DNA from: Dipteris shenzhenensis
Taxonomy: Eukaryota > Polypodiophyta > Polypodiopsida > Gleicheniales
Reading direction: 5' to 3' (one strand)
NCBI GenBank assembly: GCA_047967505.1
Contig: CM106538.1
DNA length: 64,000 nt
Shown: positions 33,211 to 42,107 of the stretch, piece by piece
How the letters are laid out: each line of letters opens with the position of its first letter
Position numbering within the stretch: the first letter of the stretch is position 1
Program-made: the position numbers and the translations under genes
Notes under the pieces: model-generated
Told to the model about the DNA's origin: nothing
The model's input: only the letters and a program-made list of their open reading frames with translations
Database searches by the model: none

Positions 33211-36200
33211 AAGATTCTTACTATTCATCAGTAAGTCCAAAAGGCAAAAATAAGAATTCATAATGTCCATATATGTATGGAAACTTGTCTTAGGGACATT
33301 TTCTTATGTAATGTGGATCTGATGGTATCCCATACCAAGATCGACTTGCATGGTTGAAGTGTCTAAGCTTATGCAAGATTTTGACTTCGAAACATGTTAC
33401 AACAAGATTTCCAATACTGTGGTGGCAAATCGCAATGGATATGTAACTCTATTAATATCACTGAGATCTAGTCTAATCTGTTTCTTTCCTAAAAGGCTTA
33501 TATGTTCTGATCAACATTTCAGCCATATTCGGCAGCAAGTCCAGGTTGGGGCATGCCCAAAGAATCAATTCATGTGGAAAAGACATACGACATCAGTACT
33601 CTATTGGAGTCTGCTCCAAATAGTCTCTTGTTATGTTAGAGCAAAGTCTACATACAAGATGTTCAAGACATGATAGAAAAGTCATTTTCACGTGCCATGA
33701 CACCGCTATTGTACAACAAATGGTGGCTTTTGTCAAGCAAGATTTCTACTGACCAAAAATGTGGACTCATGTCACATGTTATATTCAAGAATGCCAATAA
33801 TACCAAGTCAATAAGGCAAAACTCCTTTTAGCTAAGCTAGCCTACAGCTCACTAGTTTAACCTTCTTTCCACAGATTATGTAATCAGAAATGATAGTAGA
33901 CAGTAGTAGATGTGTAGAACAGCATGAAAACATCACTACTCTATTGAGTCTGCTCCAAATAGTCTCTTGTTATGTTAGAGCAAAGTCTACATACACGATG
34001 TTCAAGACATGATAGAAAAAGTCATTTTCACGTGTCATGACACCCCTCATGCTATTGTACAACAAATGGTGGCTTTTGTCAAGCAAGATTTCTACTGGCC
34101 AAAGATGTGGACTCATGTCACATGTTATATTCGAGAATGCCAATAATACCGAGTCAATAAGGCAAAACTCCTGTTCCCTTTTAATGAAGCATATCTGGAC
34201 TTATGGAGTCTAAGGAAGACATAATCCCCTTCTTCAAAAAAGCAAGCTCTCTCCTACGTTCATCAACATACTCATCAACATATGCCTTCATGTGTGCTTG
34301 TGCTTTAACCATATGGTCCTTGCATTGCTGGAGTAGGGCTGCCATATGTGTCAAATCATCAATGGCTTGCTAGTTAGTCATGGCTCTATCCAGAGAGAAC
34401 ATGTACCTTGTACCCATACATGGCCTCAAATGGGCTCATCCCTATGGAGGTGTGCTTAGTCTTGTTGTAGCAACACTCAGCCAAGTGTAGACACCTGTCC
34501 CATGTGGTCTGGGTGTCAAAACAGAAATGCCTAAGATACTCCTCCAGCCACCTATCGACTCTTTCAAACTATCCATCAGTTTGTGCTTTCCCGACTTGTA
34601 TTCAATGTCAAAATCATAATTTTGTACAGTGGACAACCATCTCCTTTGCTTGGGAGAGAGATCTGTTTGGGACAGAAAATACTAAGTGTTCCATGGTCAG
34701 TCCTCACCATGAAATGGCTGCCATATACATAATGGTGCCACTTTTCAATGGCATGGAGTATGGCCAACATCTCCTGGTCATATATGTGATATGTGAGCTC
34801 CTTGTCATCCAGATTTCTACTTTCATAGGCAATTACTCCATGGGGCTGCTTCAAAACTGCACCAATCCCTCTCCCACTAGCATCTGCTTCAATAGTGAAG
34901 GGTAAGGAGAAATCAGGGCATACTATTATGGGTGCTGAGGAGAGGGATACCTTCAATTGTTGGAAGCTCTTTTCTGCCTCTAATGTCCATACAAAAGAGT
35001 CTTTTTTTAGCAAGTCAGTGAGAGGTGCTGCTATCTTAGCGAAATATTTAATGAACCTTCTATAGAAGGAGGCAAGACCAAGAAGGGTGGCCTGACATCA
35101 ATATCTACTAATGGAGTGCTCCCCATTGACCATTTGAACTTGCAGGCCATGCTCAATCTGTGTAAGACTACGCCATGCTCAATCTGTGTAAGGTTTAGTC
35201 TAACTGATTGGACAAACTTAGAGTTAATGAAATTGTGGGTGCTCCCACTGTCAACCAATATGTGAACTGATCTGTCATTGATGGCCCCTTTCAGCCTGAG
35301 TGTTTAGGCACTTTGGGAGCCCATAAATGCCTCCGTAGAAATGCTATAGTTCTCAGATTGAGTGCCCCAAAACAGATTATCATCATCTACGCAAGGGTTT
35401 CCTTCAGGTTCTCTATCATTCTCTATGTAATCATCAAGAATTTCCACATTCCATGATTGATGTGCTCTTGGGCAATTAGGCCGGTAGTCAAATTTTTCTT
35501 CTTTTTGTCTTCAATGATGGCCTGTGACAGTTGCTTGACCACCTCATCCTTCTTGTCTTTTGGATCATCCTTGGCAATGGGCTTATTTGGAAGCTTTGCC
35601 TCCTCGGCCTTGAAGGCTTGAGGGTACCCATTGGGCTGCCATAAATTGATAGATATCTAGGAATAGAATTCACTCATGTAGAGGGTAACTGTTATGCTCT
35701 AGCCGAGATAGCATGACCTCGGAAAGATCGGTGGGCATTTTCTCTGAGACGACCGATTTCTGTAATATTTGATGTGCGTAAATAAAATGGTCAAGAGAAG
35801 TAACTGCCAAGGTCCTAGGTGAGGGTGTAATGGCATTGACTAGGTGGTTCTGAGTGCTAAGGCCTAGGTGCACCTAAATGTGTAATAATGCCAAGGGGCA
35901 AATGGTTTAATTGTGCCCCAAGAGAGGGGTAAATGGTGTACCAAGAAAAGGGCTAAAATGATGACATGTGGCAGAGGGAACCATCTAGGGAGTTGTGGGT
36001 TTTGTGGATAGGCATGAGACAAAAAAATTATGTATCTGATGAAATGCGATCCACGAGAGCAAGGCTGGGTGGATATACCGGATGCCATCGCCCGTGATTG
36101 ATGAAGACAAGGAGAGAGATAGAAATTAGGTTCGTTTCAGTAACACCTGCTTAGCAACCACCAGAGGGCTTCTCTTGTTAAGGGTTTGCTGTCCATGTGA

Positions 36201-39200
36201 CCAATGCCCACACCCCTCTCCTTGTGATTGTACTTAGGTTCATAGAGTTCAGCCAGCCTCATGGCCTCCCTCAAAGTGCTTGGGTTTTGGGCTGATACAT
36301 CAGCTGCTATACTTGGAGGGAGTCCATGAATGAACCTAAGCAACCTGCTTCTGTCATCAATCCCAGAAACAAACTTCCAAAACCTTTTAATATAATTCCT
36401 TATTGATCCCTGCTGAGTTAGTTCATACCATTCACATACCAATTTATCTCTAGCCAGTGGAGATACAAATGTTTGAAACATTTGCGCTTTAAAATTCTCC
36501 CAGTGTGGATAAGAGTTCCCTCTTGTTGGAGGTGCCTCCACCAAGTATGGGCATAGTCCTCCAAGTGAAGTACAACAAACCTTGCCTTGCTTGAGTCACT
36601 CTTTGGGTACAATATAAAATAGTCCTCCAACTTACTCAACCATTCCTCTAACTCATTAGGGGTGCAAGTGTCTCCCTTGAACTTAGATAAAACAATCTTA
36701 TCTTTGACATCCTTGTCTTGATGAGTAGATACCCTAGGTTCAGCAGCTCTAACAGTCTAAATGTATTGATGAAATCGCAGAACTGACCTGAGTTCAGCTG
36801 TTAAATCCTCGTATTCATTAAACCTTTGACTGAGAACATCTGCCTCATGGCTGGTACCCCTGGGAGCATTACTCCTTGTTGATAGGCCTTCCTCATGAAT
36901 CCATGAGGATCTCCATCAGGCTCAGCAATGGTTCAGTTTCAGAATCTGAGTCATCCTCCATGGCTTGCTCCATGGGCCTCTTTCCTTCATGAACATGGCT
37001 CCTTTTGAGCTGATCTAATTTCCTGTTCATAGTGGCAAAAGAATTCTGCATCCTTAGTCCACTGGCCTTAGTTTCCATTGTTATCTCCCTAAGCACCTAC
37101 AATATAGGATCCAAATAACCAGCATTATTCTGCTCGTGGCCTTGCACAAATGAGGTGCTCTCTGTAGTCCCTATTTGCTACTGCCAAGGACATCATTTTG
37201 GCACATGCCATCATCTTCGACTCCTTCATTGGAGCCATTACCCAGTCTGGTTGACTCCATTAATGCTTCATCCTCTGGAATGGGGTCCAGGTCCCTCAAC
37301 TCATGCTTCTTACTAGGCCTCCTTGCAGGCATGATGGGCAGCCAATCAATCTCACTGTAAAAACCAGTGATTTACCGCCAAAAACACTGTCAAACACTGT
37401 CTAAACTCTGTCAAAACACACTCTGCTCACTGTGGAAGCTTAGGAACACTGTTTGAACAAAAATTATTGTCAGATACTCTAACAGTGTCTGCAGAATTTG
37501 AGCACTGTTTTGAACAGCCAATTCTTTTGCCAAAACAATGAATAGAGGCACTGTTTGGACCGCAGTTTGGACACTAGTGAAAATTTGCTGACTGGACAGT
37601 TCACAGATTGCCCAAATTGACCAATTTAGGGCTCGATTCTCCAACCAAATGTTCAGATTAAGTAGAGAACATGAAAAACCCAAAAGCCCCAAATTTTTGA
37701 GAAACCATAACTGCTGTTAGCCAAAATTGTACCTACTGGAACAAATTTTGGCGTAACAAATTAGAGCAAATGACATCTGATCAACCTCAAACTTAGTACG
37801 GGTGTGTAATTAGCTGGGGTGAAATTGAATATGCAGGAGAAACCATACTTGAAACTGTAATTTGCCAGATAGATGCAGATTCCCAGTTCTGCCTGCACCA
37901 TTTGATTTAGAAAATTTCTGGGTCAATTCTTGGAATTTCAATGAGGTGATTGAGGCTTAGGATCTCCTGATCAGCCTGATCACAATGATATGAAAATTGT
38001 ACAATTCTGAGCAGTCTGGAATTTCGAGTGTCTCAGAGGCAAATTGCAGTGTCTCAGAGGCGGCACGTGTCATCTGATGATTGGAGCAACTTCCAGAGAT
38101 GAATTTTTGCAGAGAAGTAGGCCCAAGGCTCAAGATGCCATGGTCCAAATTTCAAAACAAAAAGATATTTTTTCTCCACAAAAATCCTTGAAAAGGGCTC
38201 TGATACCAATGTAGCTAAACTAGCCTATAGCTTACTAGTTTAACCTTCTTTCCACATCTTATGTAATAAAAATGACAGTAGAGTGGAATACATGTGCTGA
38301 ATCATCAAAATACCTGGCATCTTATGTAGAAACCATGGCTTGTGAGGGGCTGCACAAGCTACAAACTAGAAAGGTCATCCCTAGTCTAGGAGTCAAGTCC
38401 TTAGCTGTACACCATGCTACGATCACGATGATGTTTTTGCTCAGTTCAACTCAGTTTCAGCCAAGAGCATGGGAGCTCAGCTTGAAATGAATGCTTATTT
38501 GATTGCCAATCATGAATGAATGCTTGGATCACCAAGAAACCCCCCCCCCCCCCCAGCTTATAGATTTGGGCTTGGCAATGTTTACTACATGAATTATGGG
38601 ATAGCGATCCTAGGATGCCACGTGGCTTCCCTACTAAAGTACTACTCAACTACAAAGCCATTTAAAACCCTACTAAGCTAAAAATGACCAAGTAAAATTC
38701 ACCTTTGTTACACTCCTACAACAACATAGCTTGCTGCCTCCATTGAAAATCCCAAATAAAATGTAGGAAAGCATTTCCACGGGGACTTTATAGTTGGATT
38801 CCACTATTGGCATGATGCCATTTGGGTGGCAATGGATAGACCGATCAAGATGGCCAGGTTCATTCTAATGAAGACTACAATTGCTGCTCCACAACTAGCA
38901 CAATTGTCTGTTGAAAAGCTATTTAGTCTATTGTACCCATTGAAATCTTCAGGAATTGTGACCCCAAGTTTATGGGTCATTTCTGGCATGATGTTGAAAA
39001 AATGAGACATAACGCTGAGCATGAGTTCATCTGATAATTTTGAATCAAATGGACAAGCAGAGTCTGAAATTGCACAGATAAGCAGAGTGTGAAATTAGAT
39101 TTAAAACTTTATAAAGGAACAAAAGGAAAATTAACAAGGCGTGATTTTCCAGGACAAGTGAAGCTCAATTTGAAACAACCAACCAATGCAAATAAATTCC

Positions 39201-40437
39201 AATCTAGAATTATAATTCCGATCCTGTGAAAGAACTTAACAAGTCTTCCTGCCATGATGGGAGCACTAACCTGAAACATAGGCCTTAATCTGTGCAGGAG
39301 AGTCACGTTGTGGGTCAATGGTGACGAAAACTGGTACAATTTTATGATTTGTTTGCTTCTCTGCATGCAAACAGAAATCCTCATTTCTACACTTACAGGG
39401 GTCTGTGTGATGCACGCAGCAAGACTGTTTTGTTCTTAGAGAATTATTCAGACAAGCACAATAGGCATCCAAGGAAGAAATCAAGAGAGAAAATTCAGCC
39501 AAACAAAACTGAAACACGAACAAACCAAAAAAGGCAAATATATTTGAACAAACCTATCTTCTCCACAGCTTCTGCCAGTTTTTGAAGTTCTTCAGGGCAA
39601 TTATCAGGGCATGATGTGTAGCCAAAATAAAGCAGCGTCCAATTTCCAACCAAATCTTGGTGGGTAACCACCTCTCCTTTGTGGTTGATCAATTTGAAAG
39701 GTCCTCCAATTACTGCCTTCTGGGGAACCGTATTCACTTTTGTAGGTTCAGGCTTTCTGGCTGTTTGCAAAGTGCAGATAGATTGTGTTCATGTCATTTT
39801 CTTTGATAAACTAAACAGCAAGCCTTGGAACTCGAAAGTCATAAAATTGATCTCTTAAATTAGCCAGATTTATTTGGTATCTCCGAAGACTTGCTATACA
39901 ATTATATTTCCAATAGATGACTACTATGCATTGAAGGATTCTGGAAGGATTGATTTTCCATTTGGAAAATCATAGATGCCCAAATTATGCATAAGCTTAA
40001 TTGTAAAGCCTTGAAAACTTCAATGCATTGTCCTTAATGACTGAACCTTCCTACATACAAGAGAATTTACAAAGAGGCAAATAAACTCTCCCTCCATACA
40101 CTTCTATTTGTACATGCGAAGTGACAAAGGGATCACTCCTCAAAGCATCATCAAGCCTAAAAGGGTGATAATTATAGGATGTACCATCCAAAAAGTACTA
40201 AGTACCTATTTAGGGAGCCAGATTAATGCTTTGCTTTTTTCACACAGGAAAAAAGATGATCAAATCATAGAAAGAATACCCAAAACAGAACAAAAAATAC
40301 ATCCATGTCGTAATATAGATGCAAGCTGCAAGCAGGCCAACAGGGTTACCTTTTATGGGGCTCCTCCTTTCATTGCTATGGTACAAAAAGTAGCCTCCTA
40401 TGGTCGCCGTTAGAGCTCCAAATCCCAAAGCTAGAAA
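21282..40437 (-). CDS. SCO1: SCO1/HCC-type mitochondrial copper chaperone, 5 exons, 5' incomplete
   Basis: Exons 40437-40350, 39760-39554, 39360-39271, 29699-29567 and 21426-21282 join in phase (88+207+90+133+145 = 663 bp, 220 codons plus stop). All four introns have GT donors and AG acceptors. The product has a membrane segment (FGALTATIGGYFLY), then the thioredoxin-fold copper-binding domain with CPDNC, a DPQRD motif and the DHS histidine. SCO proteins sit in the mitochondrial inner membrane and deliver copper to the CuA site of cytochrome oxidase subunit 2. The targeting-peptide exon was not found. The NERR and DPQRD motifs lean to the plant HCC2 branch, but HCC1 cannot be excluded. Introns of 9571 and 8140 bp are full of transposons. 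No exon shows a lesion. Confidence 0.9.
21990..22150 (-). pseudogene. Acidic C-terminal tail fragment
   Basis: On the minus strand an open stretch reads SLLESHSKPDEDDSDEEEGA and then a run of Asp and Glu ending in DVA and a stop. It resembles the acidic tail of a host protein, but no domain is attached and a trinucleotide repeat could produce it by chance. It lies inside the 8.1-kb SCO1-like intron. Confidence 0.25.
22151..22834. other. Intronic interval without recognisable gene
   Basis: Part of the SCO1-like 8.1-kb intron, ending at the poly(A) tail of LINE K. Nothing further is recognised. Confidence 0.4.
23340..24900 (-). pseudogene. LINE K C-terminal region with zf-RVT motif
   Basis: The minus strand carries ETIPHCLWGCLVAHRIW (about 23500-23440), matching the zinc-binding ET..H.LW.C..A..IW signature at the end of plant L1 ORF2 proteins. 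Trp-rich segments in other frames upstream (23846-23550) belong to the same region. Frames are broken repeatedly. Confidence 0.7.
25062..25866 (-). pseudogene. LINE K reverse transcriptase
   Basis: From N to C: FTDEELWEALQALPAQRCPG and EDGLTLSFFRCFWERI (25866 to about 25740), GWICLILKGGDRSDIG, then GFAQERSILDNIFTFWEAV, FEKAYDRVEWSFL, and in a shifted frame the catalytic FADDTALYVDG near 25110-25080. The motif order is that of plant L1 RT. Frameshifts at about 25560 and between 25400 and 25250 make it non-functional. Confidence 0.85.
25876..26648. mobile_element. Non-autonomous element with about 205-bp terminal inverted repeats
   Basis: Left arm 25876-26080 and right arm about 26436-26648 are inverted copies, beginning GACAAAGAAG and ending CTTCTTTGTC, and including ATGAGTACATCT/AGATGTACTCAT and GTTCTCTTTCATCACACTCA. 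The 355-bp centre has no gene. Long TIRs without coding capacity suggest a Mutator-like or fold-back MITE. It sits inside LINE K. No clear target-site duplication was found, so the superfamily is open. Confidence 0.7.
27327..27737 (-). pseudogene. LINE K endonuclease, C-terminal half
   Basis: The minus strand encodes LLAGEARIGILNVYAP, CRKHHSDFWWWLSN and SWIVKGDFNNLEFMEDKQRG, the VYAP and GDFN motifs of the L1 endonuclease. It is open for 136 codons but truncated at the LINE's 5' end near 27740 and lacks the N-terminal catalytic residues. Confidence 0.8.
27741..28500. other. Intronic interval without recognisable gene
   Basis: Possibly part of the minus-strand copia remnant to the right, but I cannot support any domain here. 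Confidence 0.35.
28560..29270 (-). pseudogene. Degenerate copia gag remnant
   Basis: On the minus strand, broken frames give DYLMKMKMVGDPLDAIG, then FEELGPLLLLEEAREKMYN, a Gly/Lys-rich linker, and a KKKKCFY segment with Cys and Asp-Cys that could be a ruined zinc knuckle. These are in the order of a copia capsid (UBN2) and nucleocapsid. No LTR, protease or RT could be attached. Located in the 8.1-kb SCO1-like intron. Confidence 0.45.
29567..29699 (-). CDS. SCO1: SCO1-like gene, penultimate exon
   Basis: Acceptor TTTGCAG, donor GTAAGC. It encodes FHPKFIGLTGSVDDIRQVA, REYRVYYKKVEEEGSDYLVD and the conserved HS, whose His is the third copper ligand in the family. 133 bp, entering with two bases and leaving with two, fitting both neighbours. 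It lies 9.6 kb from the preceding exon. Confidence 0.9.
29700..30255. other. Intronic interval with (CA)-rich stretch
   Basis: Contains CA-rich sequence at about 30017-30075; nothing else is recognisable. Confidence 0.4.
30302..31110 (-). pseudogene. Penelope-like element (PLE) reverse transcriptase, degenerate
   Basis: The minus strand carries, in order: LSQRILNNFVGLKISEFLLK, TYDFTMFYTKI (motif A region, near 30950), an in-frame stop at 30846-30844, YIIGIPMGTNCAVFFANF (normally GIPMGTNCAPLLANL; near 30700-30650), a frameshift, YEFEFMQCLIP, RQFIDDLFV (catalytic DD, about 30560-30535) and, after another shift, EVDIYDKRQQPEYNG and IIKMPHIA (to a stop near 30304). GIPMGTNCA and the DKR box are hallmarks of Penelope-like elements, not of LINEs or LTR elements. 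No GIY-YIG endonuclease was found after it. It lies inside the 9.6-kb SCO1-like intron. Confidence 0.8.
31111..32040. other. Intronic interval without recognisable gene
   Basis: AT-rich sequence with no coding motif, repeat or RNA gene that I can support. Confidence 0.4.
32046..33110 (+). pseudogene. LINE-like C-terminal zinc region, degenerate
   Basis: After broken frames, the plus strand reads LEVEKGRWIRPKISRKAKIC then KICPTGGVEDEQHMLLTC (about 32755-32870). The pattern RW.RP...R.C..C..GGVEDE.H.LL.C is found at the end of several LINE polyproteins. A downstream frame reads HPEHKFGSYLKEILEHRSKIL. No RT motif is present upstream, so the body is deleted or lost. It could belong to the same lineage as elements at 1.2-5.5 kb. 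A (TC)n run follows at about 33167-33207. Confidence 0.5.
33167..33207. repeat. (TC)n microsatellite
   Basis: Uninterrupted CT dinucleotides, about 20 units. Confidence 0.95.
33588..34169. repeat. Direct duplication of the H integrase zinc-finger segment
   Basis: About 240 bases at 33588-33826 recur at 33931-34169 with scattered substitutions and a short indel (second copy keeps CATGACACCCCTCATGC). A 104-base LTR remnant of element G lies between. Both copies run to the same AAAACTCCT, the target site of G. Confidence 0.8.
33827..33930 (-). repeat. 3' LTR remnant of element G
   Basis: About 104 bases matching the outer end of the right LTR (TAGCTAARCTAGCCTAYAG and the following bases), directly next to CTCCT. 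The remaining roughly 400 bp of LTR are absent. Confidence 0.8.
34200..35080 (-). pseudogene. Gypsy G RNase H and C-terminal integrase
   Basis: LLGLASFYRRFIKYFAKIA (the end of RT) leads to RNase H: FTIEADASGRGIGAVLKQPH, IYDQEMLAILHAIEKWHHY and MVRTDHGTLS, then YDFDIEYKSGKHK. The next frame, QTDG.FERVDRWLEEYLRHF and NKTKHTSIGMSPFEAMYGYK, is the last third of integrase, so the front of integrase is missing. Stops occur in both parts. Confidence 0.85.
35031..35258 (-). pseudogene. Gypsy G protease joined to RT end
   Basis: VDSGSTHNFINSKFVQSV is the retropepsin motif (DSGS/T...NFI). Within about 150 bases the sequence passes into LLGLASFYRRFI in another frame, the end of RT, so several hundred bases of RT between them are deleted. 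Confidence 0.8.
36137..37332 (-). pseudogene. Gypsy G gag
   Basis: Starts at ATG 37332 with MPARRPSKKHELRDLDPIPE. A coiled MNRKLDQLKRS segment follows (about 37030), then the gag core in shifted frames: LEDYAHTWWRHLQQEG, WENFKAQMFQTFVS, YIKRFWKFVSGID and FIHGLPPSIAADVSAQNPST. This matches the retrotransposon gag family. No intact reading frame remains. Confidence 0.8.
38195..38208 (-). promoter_or_regulatory. Primer-binding site of element G
   Basis: Minus strand TGGTATCAGAGCCC, one base inside the LTR end; complementary to initiator methionyl tRNA. Confidence 0.9.
38210..38712 (-). repeat. 5' LTR of gypsy element G
   Basis: Runs (plus strand) from TGTAGCTAAACTAGCC to TTTGTTACA, about 503 bp, between the primer-binding site and the CTCCT duplication. 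It contains a 14-base C run at about 38530-38544. Confidence 0.8.
39271..39360 (-). CDS. SCO1: SCO1-like gene, exon with DPQRD motif
   Basis: Acceptor ATGCAG, donor GTTAGT, 90 bp. It encodes KQTNHKIVPVFVTIDPQRDS and PAQIKAYVS, the central strand and loop of the SCO thioredoxin fold. Confidence 0.9.
39554..39760 (-). CDS. SCO1: SCO1-like gene, copper-binding CxxxC exon
   Basis: Acceptor AACAG, donor GTTTGT, 207 bp. It encodes RKPEPTKVNTV, then IGGPFKLINHKGEVVTHQDL, WTLLYFGYTSCPDNCPEEL and LAEAVEKI. Both cysteines of the CxxxC copper and redox motif are present. Confidence 0.93.
39761..40349. other. SCO1: SCO1-like intron of 589 bp
   Basis: No transposon or gene motif seen; bounded by GTAACC and AACAG on the minus strand. 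Confidence 0.7.
40350..40437 (-). CDS. SCO1: SCO1-like gene, transmembrane exon
   Basis: Acceptor GTGCAG, donor GTAACC, 88 bp, beginning in phase 0. It encodes FLALGFGALTATIGGYFLYH followed by SNERRSPIK, an inner-membrane anchor with a basic flank. The exon upstream with the mitochondrial presequence was not identified. Confidence 0.85.
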
Positions 40438-41009
40438 CTGCACATTTTATCATGGCGCCCCCTTTAGGGCTCTTATCCCAGCATATCTTCAATACATATC
40501 ACCTAAACCTCTGTAAAACATTAAAGGCACAGGCAAAGATCTCAAGCTTTCTCCGGTTTGCTTCAGTATGATCGCTGGAAGAATTAGAACTTTGAAGCAC
40601 AAGGAGTCCAAGAATTCAAGGGGTTTCAAACCTAGAGTATTTTCGCAAAAGCCTTAGAATCTTAAAAACCCTGTGAGTTTTGAAGTTTAAAGCCTATAAT
40701 ATAGTGATCATAGCATGCTTTGCAAGAGCTGCATACATTTGTGACTTGGTATGACACAAATTGCAGATGACATTGAACAAGGCACTCAAGACTCCAACAT
40801 GATGAAATTTTCACCGATGATTCATAAAAAATAACTTGAAATGACTTCAAGATTCAATCATTCAAGGACTCACACACCAACTTAAAAGGTATTACAAACT
40901 TTGAATTGCAAGTTGCATGGTCACTCAAGCCTTCACGCTAGGTTAAACAGCTGGCTGTCAAAAGATCCTCTTTGTAGTAAAGAGCAAGAGGAAAGGATCA
41001 CACACAATA
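40438..41009. other. Interval upstream of the transmembrane exon
   Basis: Presumed intron, since the exon starts with an acceptor. No presequence exon was seen. Confidence 0.45.
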
Positions 41010-41323
41010 CAACCTTTTTTTTTCAGAGAAAATAACGTTCTATCGATGCTTTAAAAACAAAACATACAAATCAGTAATCTGTGCAGCACTGATCGTGAAA
41101 GCAAAGAACAAAAAAAAAGAAACTGGCTGTCAACCAACCTGTTCACAGAGAACCCAGCTCACTGCCTAGTAGATGTACCTAGACGCACTTGAAGAAAAAG
41201 GGTGTCAATCCATTCTCACCTGGGCACTCCTACAAAGGGAGGCCTTAAGGGCTTGTAAGAACTCCTCATCAATGAACGTTGCATCCTCCTACCTGCTCAT
41301 GTTGGGAGAGATCACTGGAGGAG
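41010..41323 (-). mobile_element. Short L1 copy related to LINE K
   Basis: Flanked by the 11-bp direct repeat CACACACAATA (40999-41009 and 41324-41334). The minus-strand 3' end has an A tail (T run 41015-41023), preceded by the same 3' UTR words as LINE K (TTTAAAGCAT). At about 41220-41290 the sequence matches the start of LINE K's RT (FxDEEL..AL). The 3' UTR is thus joined directly to the RT start, so nearly all of ORF2 is deleted in this 314-bp copy. Confidence 0.75.
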
Positions 41324-41334
41324 CACACACAATA

Positions 41335-42107
41335 ACACTAAAGATCTAGCCAGCAAAGGGATGACATATACATGAGTGTGTGAGAAGGGTAAAGCAACAA
41401 GACTAGTCTAGACCTCTAAAGCCACAAAATCTCACACAAATCGAGGACTGTGTGAGAAGAACATGCAAAAAGCCTAGTCTAATCTTGTGTAGACACAAAT
41501 TAGGGTTTTCACAACCCTAGATGACATGGAAGTGCCAGGCAGCCATTAAATTCATAAGCTGCCCTAACTCAGTTTACCTAATGGTAGACTTTAAGAACAA
41601 CCACTAGGTGGCTCGAAATAGCATCAGTAGTATGAAAATATGAGCATTAAGTTCTATATGCTGCAGCCCCAATATGTCTACACATGATTCAAATTTGTTA
41701 CCCCCTGATGCATTTGTAAAATACAAGCAACCAGTTGATTAATGGGGAAGAAATGAGATCCGCTTCCTATGCTGAAACCTTTTCTCATGAAATGAAACTC
41801 AGCATTAACTTCTACCCGTAATAGTTTGACATATCCAATGTGCCATGCTTGAAATATAACCATATAGAAGAAATTGTACACAACTATGTCCGTGTGTAGC
41901 AACATCCAATCTAATCCCCTAGGTTCATCAAATGTATGAATGTCACATGCCCGTGTCTACATGCAGTATGGTCATACTACCTGCCTAGCCATGCAATTGA
42001 TTAGGCCAATAAATGAAGTCCTAGAGCTGCCATATGAAAGGGATCAAGCCAAACAGGAATCGTCGCCCTCCCTAGTTCTGGTCGGCCAGCTATTTGGTTG
42101 ATCATCT
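41335..42107. other. Interval without recognisable gene
   Basis: No coding motif seen. Confidence 0.4.

Larger units (their letters stand above)
33827..38712 (-). mobile_element. Ty3-gypsy element G, internally deleted
   Basis: Bounded by CTCCT at 33822-33826 and 38713-38717. In minus-strand order: 5' LTR (38712-38210), primer-binding site (38208-38195), gag from an ATG at 37332, protease (about 35258-35100), C-terminal RT and RNase H (35080-34570), C-terminal integrase (34560-34200) and a remnant of the 3' LTR (33930-33827). Most of RT and the front of integrase are deleted. A duplicate of element H sequence replaces most of the 3' LTR. Confidence 0.85.
33235..39095 (+). mobile_element. Ty3-gypsy element H remnant, split by element G
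   Basis: The left piece (33235-33826) carries the RNase H end (QDFDFETCYNK, normally DFEI.Y..G) and the integrase zinc segment with FYWPKMW- and HVTCYI-like words. The right piece (38713-39095) carries the integrase core: HGDFIVGFHYWHDAIWVAMD then RPIKMARFILMKTTI. The break falls between KAKLL and the core start, exactly where the CTCCT duplication of element G lies. H is therefore older than G. It is heavily mutated and has no LTRs in view. Confidence 0.75.
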
